A DNA stretch of 64,000 nucleotides, taken from contig JACVVK020000291.1 in assembly GCA_018292915.2 (NCBI GenBank), forward strand, positions 343,501 through 407,500, given 5' to 3'. Position numbers and translations under genes: made by a program. Positions 56,001 to 64,000 of this stretch are shown in pieces. Numbering within the stretch: the stretch's first letter is position 1; each line of letters starts with the position of its first letter. The notes beneath the pieces are model-generated. The model was not told the DNA's origin and did not search any database. It saw only the letters and a program-made list of their open reading frames with translations. The DNA comes from Batillaria attramentaria. Its lineage: Eukaryota > Mollusca > Gastropoda > Batillariidae.

Positions 56001-57597
56001 TAGGGTGATATCAAAGACGGGGCAATGATGAAAAAGCCAGCACAAATATTTGGCTCCAGCGGGGATCAAACTCACGACCCGAGCATTAGAAGTCCAACGC
56101 TCTACCATTCGACCACCCCGGCTCCCCCCCCCCCTTTTTCTGAAGGAAAATGCTTAGAATTAGACTAAAGTCTATGCAATATGGTACCCTGCTTTTGCAG
56201 GGAGGAAATATTTTAGCCAATGGTTGAAATCTTCCAAAAGGTGGACGAGTTTACGCCCTGAGGAATACAGGTGAACATGAGTTTGAGAGTAGTACGTTGT
56301 TATAAAGCAAACACTTTACAGTTACAGATTCACACACACACAAAGAACATGGGCACATGAAATCTTACTTATTTCCAGCTGTCGCTGTATGCGTCCCTTG
56401 CATCGTTCTCTGTAGTCAATTTGACAGGCGTTGTAATCGTTCATCACCTCCACGAACTTGCGTGACAATGTTGCATGCTGAAAAGAAAAATAAATTGTAA
56501 TTTACATGAAATTAATTTGTGATTTTTCCTTTGTTGCCCAGTCTCTGATATCACTTGCATGTGGAGGGGGAAAAAAACCCCAAAAGCCCGATGAACCCCA
56601 TAAAATCAATTAAAAAAAAAAAAATTCACAGACTCAGATAGTGTGCACTGATAAGCTGAACCGTTTTCAACAACCACCGTGTCTTGAAGATTCTGTGCCT
56701 GGATGCTTACTTGAGTGAAACCACAGACTTAAATGGGCTAAGTTCATCTTTGCTAAGCCCGCTTATGTTTTGGAACAGTTTTGCCCGTGAGTACGTCTGT
56801 ATGCTGTAAATACTCTACCTTCATGAGTGGTACAGCTCTAAATGTGATACAATATTTACTCTTTGCGTCAGCGGTCGAACATTCAAATTCCATGACTTGT
56901 TACACTACTGGAGCGCTCAGTGTGGTCATCTCGTACACTTCTGTTGGCTCTGTGTCAGTACTATAGACGGTGTCACCGTCCACTTCAGGCGTCTAAATGG
57001 TGTGATGATAGATATCAGGACAACAGCTCAGTGTGGTCATCTCGTACACTTCTGTTGGCTCTGTGTCAGTACTATAGACGGTGTCACCGTCCACTTCAGG
57101 CGTCTAAATGGTGTGATGATAGATATCAGGACAACAGCTCAGTGTGGTCATCTCGTACACTTCTGTTGGCTCTGTGTCAGTACTATAGACGGTGTCACCG
57201 TCCACTCCAGGCGTCTAAATGGTGTGATGATAGATATCAGGACAACAGCTCAGTGTGGTCATCTCGTACACTTCTGTTGGCTCTGTGTCAGTACTATAGA
57301 CGGTGTCACCGTCCACTCCAGGCGTCTAAATGGTGTGATGATAGATATCAGGACAACAGCTCAGTGTGGTCATCTCGTACACTTCTGTTGGCTCTGTGTC
57401 AGTACTATAGACGGTGTCACCGTCCACTCCAGGCGTCTAAATGGTGTGATGATAGATATCAGGACAACAGCTCAGAACGATCTGCGCGCATAAAAATGGT
57501 AGCGTTTGCCCCTTTAAACTCACCTGTGTTTTTCTGATGCGGAGATCTGCTGATGATTTATTTGAGTGCTCCTCTTGTTCGATGTTCTGCTCAATCA
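41037..57597 (-). CDS. STX1A: Syntaxin-1 (neuronal Qa-SNARE), 3' part, with alternative terminal exons
   Basis: Plasma-membrane t-SNARE that pairs with SNAP-25 and synaptobrevin to fuse synaptic vesicles. Core exons on the minus strand: 57524-57597 (end of Hb, [20 protein letters not shown]), 56369-56477 (Hc start, [13 protein letters not shown]), 55787-55860 ([17 protein letters not shown]), 54330-54467 (linker and SNARE start, [12 protein letters not shown] ... [13 protein letters not shown]), 52507-52617 (SNARE end, [19 protein letters not shown] ... KYQSKARR). The zero-layer Gln is the last codon of exon 54330-54467. Phases match throughout; all sites GT-AG. Three possible final exons follow (50875-50955, 49944-50027, 41037-41114). 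The N-peptide, Ha and most of Hb must lie beyond 64000. Intron contents are listed separately. Confidence 0.93.
41386..41440. repeat. (CA)n microsatellite in STX1 intron
   Basis: About 55 bp, 270 bases upstream of exon C. Confidence 0.93.
41475..41626 (-). mobile_element. tRNA-derived SINE, family B, copy 1
   Basis: On the minus strand: a B box in AGGTTGGGTTCAAGTCCCAC, preceded by a degenerate A box and followed by the family-B body (CGTTCATTCGTGCTGACCG, GGGGGATTC). Relatives at 52795-52990, 62105-62222 and 62231-62435. Confidence 0.6.
42240..42405 (-). mobile_element. tRNA-derived SINE, family C, copy 1 (diverged)
   Basis: Shares with 55965-56130 and 61383-61587 the motif order tRNA-like head, B box (degenerate here), CCGTGTCTTTGACGTCACCC and GTGGTGGAAACGGACGTTA. 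Confidence 0.55.
42455..42546. mobile_element. 92-bp perfectly palindromic MITE with TTAA ends, copy 2
   Basis: Both 46-base halves are exact reverse complements about the central CTATAG. It begins TTAACTCTTTGACGACGG and ends with the complement. Lies in the STX1 intron before exon C, 2.8 kb from copy 1. Confidence 0.88.
42547..46350. other. STX1 intron, upstream of exon C
   Basis: No coding frame. Simple sequence: G-run 42834-42849, A-runs at 43761-43781, 44276-44295 and 45247-45267. A tRNA-like B-box remnant at about 42890-42920 suggests one more worn SINE. Confidence 0.45.
43938..44012. repeat. C-run and long G-run, 30 bases apart
   Basis: About 16 C (43938-43952) then about 27 G (43985-44012). 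They could pair with each other or form quadruplex structures, and such runs are also assembly-error prone. Confidence 0.85.
46351..46629 (-). mobile_element. 285-bp MITE, copy 2 (inverted, STX1 intron)
   Basis: Reverse-complement orientation to copies 1 and 3; ends GGGCCCGTATGTAAAAC and the inverse of GGGCCCGCATGTAAAAG. Shares all three internal blocks. Confidence 0.82.
46630..49943. other. STX1 intron between alternative exons B and C
   Basis: No coding frame. Contains a GCTGAT trinucleotide-rich patch (47055-47095), a GTGC/CG run (47163-47198) and a T-run joined to a G-run (48835-48871). Any 3' UTR and poly(A) site of exon B would be here. Confidence 0.45.
49944..50027 (-). CDS. STX1A: STX1 alternative terminal exon B (membrane anchor)
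   Basis: Acceptor TTTCAG at 50028-50033, then 27 codons and TAG (49944-49946). Starts [18 protein letters not shown], ends AGVESS, so it adds a short polar tail after the hydrophobic span. Same phase and same KKI start as exons A and C, which implies tandem duplication of the terminal exon. Confidence 0.88.
   Translation of the reverse strand, partial: KKIIIIICICIILAIIIIAIIAGVESS
50875..50955 (-). CDS. STX1A: STX1 alternative terminal exon A (membrane anchor)
   Basis: Acceptor TTGCAG at 50956-50961, then 26 codons and TAG (50875-50877). Starts [16 protein letters not shown] and ends TVVP. It has the two lysines that complete the polybasic juxtamembrane motif and a continuous hydrophobic span reaching the C-terminus. 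Phase 0 joins exactly to the end of exon 52507-52617. This is the nearest of three candidates. Confidence 0.88.
   Translation of the reverse strand, partial: KKILIIICILILLAIITIIILVTVVP
51040..51091. repeat. (CA)n microsatellite
   Basis: About 52 bp, uninterrupted, about 80 bp upstream of STX1 exon A's acceptor on the minus strand. Confidence 0.94.
52112..52209. repeat. (CT)n-(CA)n compound microsatellite
   Basis: About 17 CT units followed by CA units with few interruptions. Confidence 0.94.
52795..52990 (-). mobile_element. tRNA-derived SINE, family B, copy 2
   Basis: Best-preserved head on the minus strand: A box TGGTCTAGTGGTTAAGAG, B box GGTTCGAGTCCCAC. The body includes GTGGCACCGTTCATCTGGGC, the TCGTTGGGGG run and GGAAATATTCTGCCCACC. 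Lies in the STX1 intron next to a C-run. Confidence 0.78.
52991..54329. other. STX1 intron, nothing coding
   Basis: C-runs at 52989-53012 and about 53240-53277. No supported frame. Confidence 0.45.
54468..55786. other. STX1 intron with a CR1-type 3' end
   Basis: Bases about 54548-54625 on the minus strand (CAGCGCTTTGAGTCTGATGT, GCGCCCTATAAG, ATT-rich tail) look like a worn CR1/L2 LINE terminus. The rest is unassigned. Confidence 0.45.
55965..56130 (-). mobile_element. tRNA-derived SINE, family C, copy 2
   Basis: Minus-strand head with A box TGGTCGAATGGTAGAGCG and B box GAGTTTGATCCC. The body has CATTGCCCCGTCTTTGATAT, CACCCTATGTGG and ends GGATGTTAAACCCCCAAACA. Confidence 0.72.
56915..57469. 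repeat. Tandem array: five 111-bp units
   Basis: Units begin at 56915, 57026, 57137, 57248 and 57359, and the array ends at 57469. Copies are almost identical; a T/C change separates copies 1-2 (CCACTTCAGG) from 3-5 (CCACTCCAGG). It lies in an STX1 intron, 54 bases from the exon at 57524. Because 111 is a multiple of 3, two plus-strand frames stay open throughout; that is not evidence of coding. Confidence 0.97.
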
Positions 57598-57770
57598 CTG
57601 AAACACACAAAAGAAACCTACCATTTATTTTTCATGCTTTAAAATGTACCCTTATATTCCTGCAGTAAAACCAAGTCAGGACTCCTTTTGAATGCAGCAC
57701 CTGGTGCTGAATAAACAGCGTGAGGAGAAAAACTGTGAAGATCTGTTCACAGAAAGCACTGAGGTCAGCT

Positions 57771-58062
57771 GGGTCCGCATGTAAAAGTTGGTGTTAGGGA
57801 GTTAACCCCGGGTTAGAGTCTAACCTCAAACTAAATTAGCTCTAAGGTTAATTTTTTTTTTTTTATAATTTGGTTGTTGTTTTGTTTTAAATCAGGAAGC
57901 AGGTTCATTCCAGCAAGGTGCCTAAGCCGTTATAGAAGGATTTTTGTGTTTCTTTCTTCGCTTCCTTTTATATTTAATTTTGTTTTGTGGTTTCTTTTGT
58001 CCTAGTCTGGGTTAGGCCCGTAGCCGTGGGTTAAATTAACCGCGAGTTCTACATCCGGGCCC
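57771..58062 (+). mobile_element. 285-bp MITE, copy 3
   Basis: Ends GGGTCCGCATGTAAAAG and the inverse of GGGCCCGGATGTAGAAC. Same internal blocks as copies 1 and 2. Confidence 0.82.
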
Positions 58063-58143
58063 TGGTTGGTTTAATGTAAAGTCTTTATGTTCATAATGAA
58101 TTCTGAGGGAAAATCACAGACGCTCACAAAGTTCTAATGAAGA

Positions 58144-58642
58144 CCGGCCCCCGTAGTGTCGTGGTTAGCACTTCGGACTATGGACCGGGAGACCCGGGTT
58201 CGAGTCCCAGCCGAGGCAAGCGGGATTTTTCCTACCTAGGTCGGCTCCTACCCAGAGCGGGTGTGCTATGGGCCCAATGGGGAGGCTGTTGCCACACAGC
58301 CGAGCTTCACCCACTTCACAGGTGCGATTTTGGGGGTGCTTCCCTTGGTATGACATGTCTTATGATGTGGATGATTACACGGCCGGCACCGCAGGTGCCG
58401 TAGTTCCCGAGCCTGGTTAATGCCGGGATATTTATGACAGGAAGCGTGGAATGCGGCCCTGTCCCGCAGTCCCAAACCACACGGACCTCCATAGCATCAT
58501 CTTACCATCATCCTCATCTCCATCATCATGCATAATAAAAATTGCCCCAACTTCCGAGCCCTCCGTGGATTCCACCCATTACCAGGGAGGAACACCACTG
58601 GAGCAGGCAAAGAGTTGTGGCAGCAAAAAAAAAAAAAAAAAA
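58144..58642 (+). mobile_element. tRNA-derived SINE, family D, with 15-bp TSD
   Basis: Head with A box TAGTGTCGTGGTTAGCAC and B box GGTTCGAGTCC, a roughly 400-bp body, and a poly(A) tail of about 19 A. AAGTTCTAATGAAGA flanks it on both sides (58129-58143, 58643-58657). The tail and TSD show L1/RTE-style retroposition. It is likely the youngest SINE here. Confidence 0.9.
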
Positions 58643-58657
58643 AAGTTCTAATGAAGA

Positions 58658-61382
58658 GATGTTCCTTTTGGCCTCTGTGACCATTTTCACGACTTTGCAG
58701 CTTCTAACAGTAGAGAAATAGGACCTAACGTTTCCATATCTGTACTACCCGCTGATCGACAAAGTTGCTAAAGATAGCCTCCGATCAGCGCTGTCCAGTC
58801 TGTCTTCAGTTTGCAACCAAATAACTTTGTCTGCTCAGTACGTGGTATGCATACGTATGTAGAACAACAGATACGGCAACCCGAATCATTACAATAACAC
58901 TGTGTCCGAAGTGACCGATTCTAAGATAAGATAAATTTATTCACTTCTTATTTACAAAGAAGAATTTGGCTTGCTCCTCTTAATAAATACACATGCATAC
59001 ACAAACCTACCAAGGAAATACAAAACCGACATACATGCATACATCATTACACATTCACACACTCAGTCACTGGCTAAAACACAATTTAAGAAATAGACAC
59101 TGCCTCAAATAGACACTGCCTCACATTAACTATGTTGAACAGCACTAAGAGTAACAATTAAGATGGAGGGGCAGACCTAACACAGGATACAGATCACAGG
59201 TAATATATCTCTCTTTATATATATCCTGATTCCTTCCTCATACACACATCCACACACATCCTATCTTCCGAACTCGCACAAGCACCGCAACCACCCACAC
59301 ACATCACGAGATAAGGTATGGAACAGTTTGGGATGCATCACCAATGTCCATATATAATATCAATGCGTAAGACAGGTAAACTATTAAATAAAGAGTTCAA
59401 CTGGAGATTCTGGTGCACGGATTAAGAGCACTGGATGAAAAGTTTTCCACCGCGTTGCTGTACGCTGACAAACGTATCGAGACTTTAGTACAATTCACAT
59501 CATATTACTTTTGCGGGAAATTATTATTGGAATCCTGCCCTGCAATTGTCAATATCTGTTTTTTCTCCGACACAGCAACATGAAAGATTCACACACCTAT
59601 CCCACATGTCAGCAGAGTGTTCTCCCTTACAAAACATCCGCTCAAGAACCATTACTCTTGGGTGAATTCGCTCACTCTCTGGGGCACAGAGTCTTTCAAT
59701 GGAAAGTACCTCCGTGCACGGTGGGGAAATGGCGCTCACTGCGCTACCGTGACGGGCCTAAATGGTCTCGGTGCTCTCAAACACAAGGTCGCGCACTATG
59801 TCATCCTTGACCAGCTTTGAACCCAGAGGGATCCTCAATGGCGCAAGTGATGGCAGGCTGTCTTCAGAGTGAAAGTAGGCGTGTTTCTGAATCAGAGACA
59901 TATATAACATGTCTCTGTCTGAATGGACAGATCTATTATTACATTCAGTCCTAGAGCACGGGTGTGTATGCTTTTGTAATCGTCTCTTATTCCACCACAA
60001 GGCAGGTAGATGATCGTCTGCACCGTGCAATAATACTTGCCTGTAGAGTGCAACACCTTGGCCTGTCAGAGTGCAACACCCTTGCCGTTTACTCACATCC
60101 TGTTGGATCAGTGTACCACGTAAACAGTGCCATCAAAGCGCAACAATAATTGTCCACTGGCAAAGATTTTGCCCAAACGTAAAGTGGTCGGATATTCAAG
60201 ACTTCGTTTCAAATCGAATCATATGACGCACAAGTCTTCGCTTTTCTAAAAAAAAATTCGCCATTTTTGAAAATGGCGCTGGCTGTAAGCAGTCACATTT
60301 TCACGCCCCGCCGAAAAGGGACTGCACTCTGGAGTCTAGAATTCGCTTACAGCAGCAAAAACCTGCCAGTATGTGGGCGATGGGAAGAGAATCAGGAGAA
60401 CAGGGAATTCCAATTCTCAGTACGGAATGTGTTAATAATATTAACACTTTTACCATCGCGAAATGTGTTAACGATATTAACACTTTTGCCATTGGAGGCA
60501 CTAAGAACAGCATGTTATGGGAGCGAGGAATATTGCCCGTGCATCCCAAGAGGATGAAGCTTTTAATGAGGTGAGGCAGGATGATTCTCGCACTCTGGCC
60601 ACTACCGCTCACAAGCAAAGTGTTTCTCTGTGCAAATGTGCAGTAGCACTGACTGGATATATGCAGTCTGCCTGTAGCCAATCTGAAGGCTAAAATACAC
60701 ACACACACACACACACCCACACACACACATTCACCCACACACATACTTTTCACGCTGTATATTGGGGATACCTGCCTCTCGAGCTTACAGAACAGACCAA
60801 CACCTACACACACACCCTTCCTCCTCCTCCCCCCCCCCCCCACACACATTCACCCCCATACACACACATCAGATTTCACGCTGCCGTATGCTCGGAGGCA
60901 ACTTTGCCTCTGGAGCTTGCCGCAGAGGTGAGAACGGACCAAACCCTATGACGTCTGCACTCCAAATATGTGACAATAATATCAAGACGGCTATATCTCC
61001 TGTTTCTGGATCAGGTGCCAAACCTCACCAGAAAACAATCCCGCAGCAACAATAGCTTACTCGCCAGCTGCAGCCTAATGACCATCGTAAACCGTTGGTG
61101 GGTGGACTGCAGTCCACGGTACATGAGGAAAGAGGGAAAAGGGGAGGGGGTGGGGTGAGGTGGGGTGGGGCCGGGGGGGGGGAGAAGGGTAGGCAGTAAA
61201 AAGGACTATTAACCCCACCCCAACGAGCCACTGTATGTGTATTGACGGTCATGTTTCATCTGTGGCCGTTACTTTCAACGCGCGCCATTAGCAAGGTCAT
61301 ACGGGTCGGCCCCAACAGCACTCGGCGAAAGGTCGTAACTGATCTTTGTGCTCTCGTGAACAAACCCAGTGGCAGTGTACTA
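58658..61382. other. No exon or gene seen
   Basis: Presumed 5' intron of STX1. Only simple sequence is recognisable: CA/CCCA tracts at about 60693-60740 and 60800-60870. A GATAAGATAAATTTATTCAC string at 58925-58944 is reminiscent of LINE 3' ends but too short to assign. Confidence 0.4.
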
Positions 61383-61587
61383 GTTTGGTTGGTTGGTCGG
61401 ATGGTTGGCTGACTGAGGGTCAGTTTAACGTCCTTTCCAAGCAAGTGATGGTGACGTGAAAGACGGGGTAGCGAGGAAGGGTCAGCAGAAATTGTTGCGG
61501 CTCGCAGCCAGGATTCAAACCCACGACCGGAGCACTGCAGACGGTCCAACTCAGCCTAGTGATGCTCTACCATTTGGCTATCCCAAA
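61383..61587 (-). mobile_element. tRNA-derived SINE, family C, copy 3
   Basis: Head with A box TAGCCAAATGGTAGAGCATC and B box GGGTTTGAATCC. The body has CTACCCCGTCTTTCACGTCA and GGACGTTAAACTGACC, and ends in an (ACCA)n-like tail. Confidence 0.75.
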
Positions 61588-62104
61588 AAAAGGGTTCAGA
61601 GGAAGAGAGGGGAGAGGTATCTTGGGGACTGCTTGAAAATGGAAAATGAATTCCCCCCCCCCCTTACCCTCGAAGAAAAACCCACAACAAAATGACAAAA
61701 TGAAAAAAGCCCCAAATGACGACAGAGAAATTCGACACTATGTGACTTGCAGTGTGAATTAGCATGTACTAACATTTCAGACCGACCGAGACCGCTGCTT
61801 GGACACCGACTCCTGTTTCTTCCAGTAGTGCAGGTTCTCTTACCATCCATGTTTACTGTTGGCCAGGTCAGCTGTGATGCCTGCTGCGTGCTCGTCAATT
61901 ATTGATACCCTTCTTGCGTTTCAGCATCATGCACGCTCTGTGTGTGTGGGGGGGGGGGGGGGAGGAGGGGGGACTATGGTAGGCAGAATCTGGCACATAG
62001 GGTACTACATCGCATGCAACGCAATCAATTGAAACTTCAAAAGCCGGAGTCTGACACGGAGAGACACCCCCCCCCACTACCCCCCCCCCCCCCGGCCGGC
62101 CGCA

Positions 62105-62222
62105 AATGAAGGGTGGCACATCTCAGTAGTGCAGATGGAAAACTTACCGCTTCAAGTAGGGCTCGAACCCCAACCTCTCGCATTAGTGACAGGACACGTT
62201 ACCTCTACTCCCCCAACGCCCC
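62105..62222 (-). mobile_element. tRNA-derived SINE, family B, copy 3 (head only)
   Basis: Minus-strand B box GGGGTTCGAGCCCTAC and degenerate A box; the body is short or lost. Confidence 0.55.
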
Positions 62223-62230
62223 AAGCCACT

Positions 62231-62435
62231 TTCTCCTGCAGTGCACAGGATTCCCGAGCACCACGTGCCCTGCTACCAGTGTGAGAGGTCAGGTTTCAGT
62301 CCCACTTGGGGTGTAACGTTTTTCTCTCTAGTGTTTGGCACCATTCCTTCGGGCCAGTCGTCGGGGGTACCCCGCCTGCCTTATCCTCTGCTTCGGATAT
62401 TTTCAGCCCACACAACTATATTAATAATAATAATA
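62231..62435 (+). mobile_element. tRNA-derived SINE, family B, copy 4
   Basis: B box in GTCAGGTTTCAGTCCCACTT, then the family-B body (TTTGGCACCATTCCTTCGGG, TCGTCGGGGG, GGATATTTTCAGCCCACA) and an (AAT)n tail (about 62411-62440). Head to head with copy 3. Confidence 0.65.
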
Positions 62436-64000
62436 ATAATAAAGAAGTTCAAAATTCCTGACACTTCCCATCAAATGACTGTGATATGACGTCCTCGAAT
62501 GAGCGAATGCATGTGATTCACGTGAGTGTGTGCGCGCTATGTCCAGTTCGCGGGCACTTCCAGCCTAAGACATTGGGTAAAGCCCCTCTGGTCTCATTAT
62601 TATCATGTTGTGATGTCACCCCGCCCTCGGCTGTCACACTGAATCTAACACTGACACCAGGCCCGGCGACAACAGAACAGACAACAGAGCGACCGGACTA
62701 CCACTGTTGTTTCAAACAAGCCGGTCATAACGTGAGCCCCAGGCTGGGAAAGGAGTACAGTACCAACACGCCCGTGAGGCGATTTATTGATTTACAATCA
62801 GGAGCAGGAAGAAACACTTAAGTGGATTGAATGCACAATAGACCAGAAGCCGGCTCCGCGCGGCCCATGCCCAGGGAACGCCGGCCTGTGCTGGCCTTGC
62901 ACGTGAATCGCGGTGTCGCCGGTGGCCGCCTGACGGCCTTTCCACTGCCTGGAACCATCAGACGAGGCTCCCTGATTGGCAATGTCGACACGTTATAGGT
63001 CACAGGGTGTTTTGTCCTCGCCTGAATGGGAGGGTCGTGCTTGAGTGCTTCGCTGGTTGTGTGCCAGGCTTACAGAGCACCGCCGCCTGCTTTCTCTTCT
63101 GACAGAGAAGTAGTGATAGGGACGAAGCCTGGGCAGTTTCGCTGTAGGCTTTGGGCTAAGCGGACAATTGGCTAAGTTTCAATGGAGCTGCTGGCTATAT
63201 GCTGGGTTAAAATGGTCCATGATCCCAAAGGAGGACCCGGTGTGTAGCATTTAGTGACAGAGTGGCAAAGCCACGAGCGTGCATCTGCAAAGCAGACGTG
63301 TTATGCTAGGGATGTCTGTGGACACTGGCATGCTCCCCAAGAATAATAATTAAAAAAATTAAAAAAGACTAAAATCTGTGCAGTCTGGTCCATTTTTGGC
63401 ATGATCTTAAGTGCTTCGGGGGGGGGGGGGGAGAAACGCTAAAATTTTAGAATTCGACTAAAATCAACGCAATTTGGTGCGTTTTTGCATGATTTTAAGT
63501 GCTTCGGAGAAGGAAACAGTTTTTGTAGGGAGGCCGGAAAATGTCAAGTTAGCCAAAGGTGGATTAACTTAAGTGGAAGATCTGAAGCCCGGTATATGGC
63601 AACCATGCACAGCCGTAAGCACCCACAAAACAGCAGCTGGCCTAGGGCGAAGAATCTATTTACTGGGACATCAAGTTAAGACAGCGGAAAAGTCTCAAGC
63701 AGTTTGGAGTTGTGGCCTAGGATGAGGAATCTATCCACTGGGCCATCGGGCCAAGACTGAGAGTGCCAAAGCTCTTGTCTCGTGTGAGCCATCAGTCGAT
63801 TGGCGAAGCCAGGAATCGGCGCAGCTAGAAGTAGGCACACTGTCGGCGGGAAAGCGCCTGGAAGTACTACCAGTGTTGGTACCGGCCTTTCTGATTGATC
63901 AGTGTCTGTGTTCTCAGTTGTCCCTCGTCCCCTGTTCGAGCTAAGCGGCTGGCTAGACTGACTATAGTCGGCTGGCAGAATGAACACAGCGCTTCTCCCC
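62436..64000. other. No exon or gene seen
   Basis: No supported frame. A pair of related phrases, AAATC(A/T)..GCA..TTTGGTGCGTTTTTG-like, occurs at about 63370-63415 and 63465-63510, a short local duplication. Presumed STX1 intron or 5' flank. Confidence 0.4.

Noticed and set aside
56897..57537. Two overlapping frames of about 200 codons with 37-residue repeats, looking like a repeat protein
   Set aside because: They are the 111-bp tandem array read in two frames. Openness follows from a unit length divisible by three, the composition has no known repeat motif, and the array lies within a syntaxin intron.
57598..64000. A search for the missing 5' exons of STX1 (N-peptide, Ha, most of Hb)
   Set aside because: I found no minus-strand stretch matching the expected acidic N-terminus or the EEVKKKHSAIL and DIKKTANKVR motifs, so they are taken to lie beyond the window.
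1..64000. CRISPR arrays, operons, ribosome binding sites, bacterial or phage defence genes
   Set aside because: The window is clearly animal nuclear DNA. The regular repeats are microsatellites, minisatellites and MITEs.

Overview
This is eukaryotic, intron-bearing animal DNA. It has spliced genes with GT-AG introns, BEL/Pao, Ty3/Gypsy and CR1-like retroelements, tRNA-derived SINEs, MITEs and many (CA)n tracts. The syntaxin exons read very close to what I know of molluscan (gastropod or cephalopod) syntaxin-1, so a mollusc, probably a gastropod, is my best guess. I cannot name the species.

Layout. Bases 1-24275 are almost entirely mobile-element wreckage. A Ty3/Gypsy element lies on the minus strand (pol 1-1003, gag 991-2928) with a textbook -1 slippery heptamer at the gag/pol junction. 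It is followed by a 2.6-kb non-autonomous DNA element with perfect 41-bp inverted ends (3443-6041), a SINE (7972-8395), and a frameshifted BEL/Pao retrotransposon (8753 to about 16515). A hAT-like element (13835-15661) has jumped into the BEL integrase and left a perfect 6-bp target duplication. Next come a CR1-like LINE (18482-20600, minus), a 200-bp-arm foldback (21154-21614) and a piece of a Tigger/pogo transposon (22161-22674).

Bases 24276-57597 hold the three host genes. They are DNAJC30 (minus, intronless, 24276-25055), BUD23 (plus, 11 coding exons, 25256-33271) and a neuronal-type syntaxin, STX1 (minus, at least 8.3 kb of core exons plus distant 3' exons, 41037-57597, 5' exons beyond the window). 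DNAJC30 and BUD23 are head to head across 200 bp. BUD23 and STX1 are tail to tail. From established knowledge this is the same order and orientation as DNAJC30-BUD23-STX1A in the human Williams-Beuren region (7q11.23), so the window carries an ancient bilaterian microsynteny block. STX1 ends in three separate, mutually exclusive-looking terminal exons, each encoding its own membrane anchor.

The introns and flanks of these genes are dense with MITEs: a 92-bp perfect palindrome with TTAA ends (two copies), a roughly 285-bp family (three copies), Harbinger-like and hAT-like elements, and several SINE families. They also hold LINE fragments with clear target duplications and a 5 x 111-bp tandem array. 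From 57598 to 64000 I see no exon, only SINEs, a MITE and simple repeats.

Functionally the three genes have unrelated jobs (mitochondrial J-protein, 18S rRNA methyltransferase, exocytic Qa-SNARE). Their linkage probably reflects shared regulation or ancestry, not one pathway.
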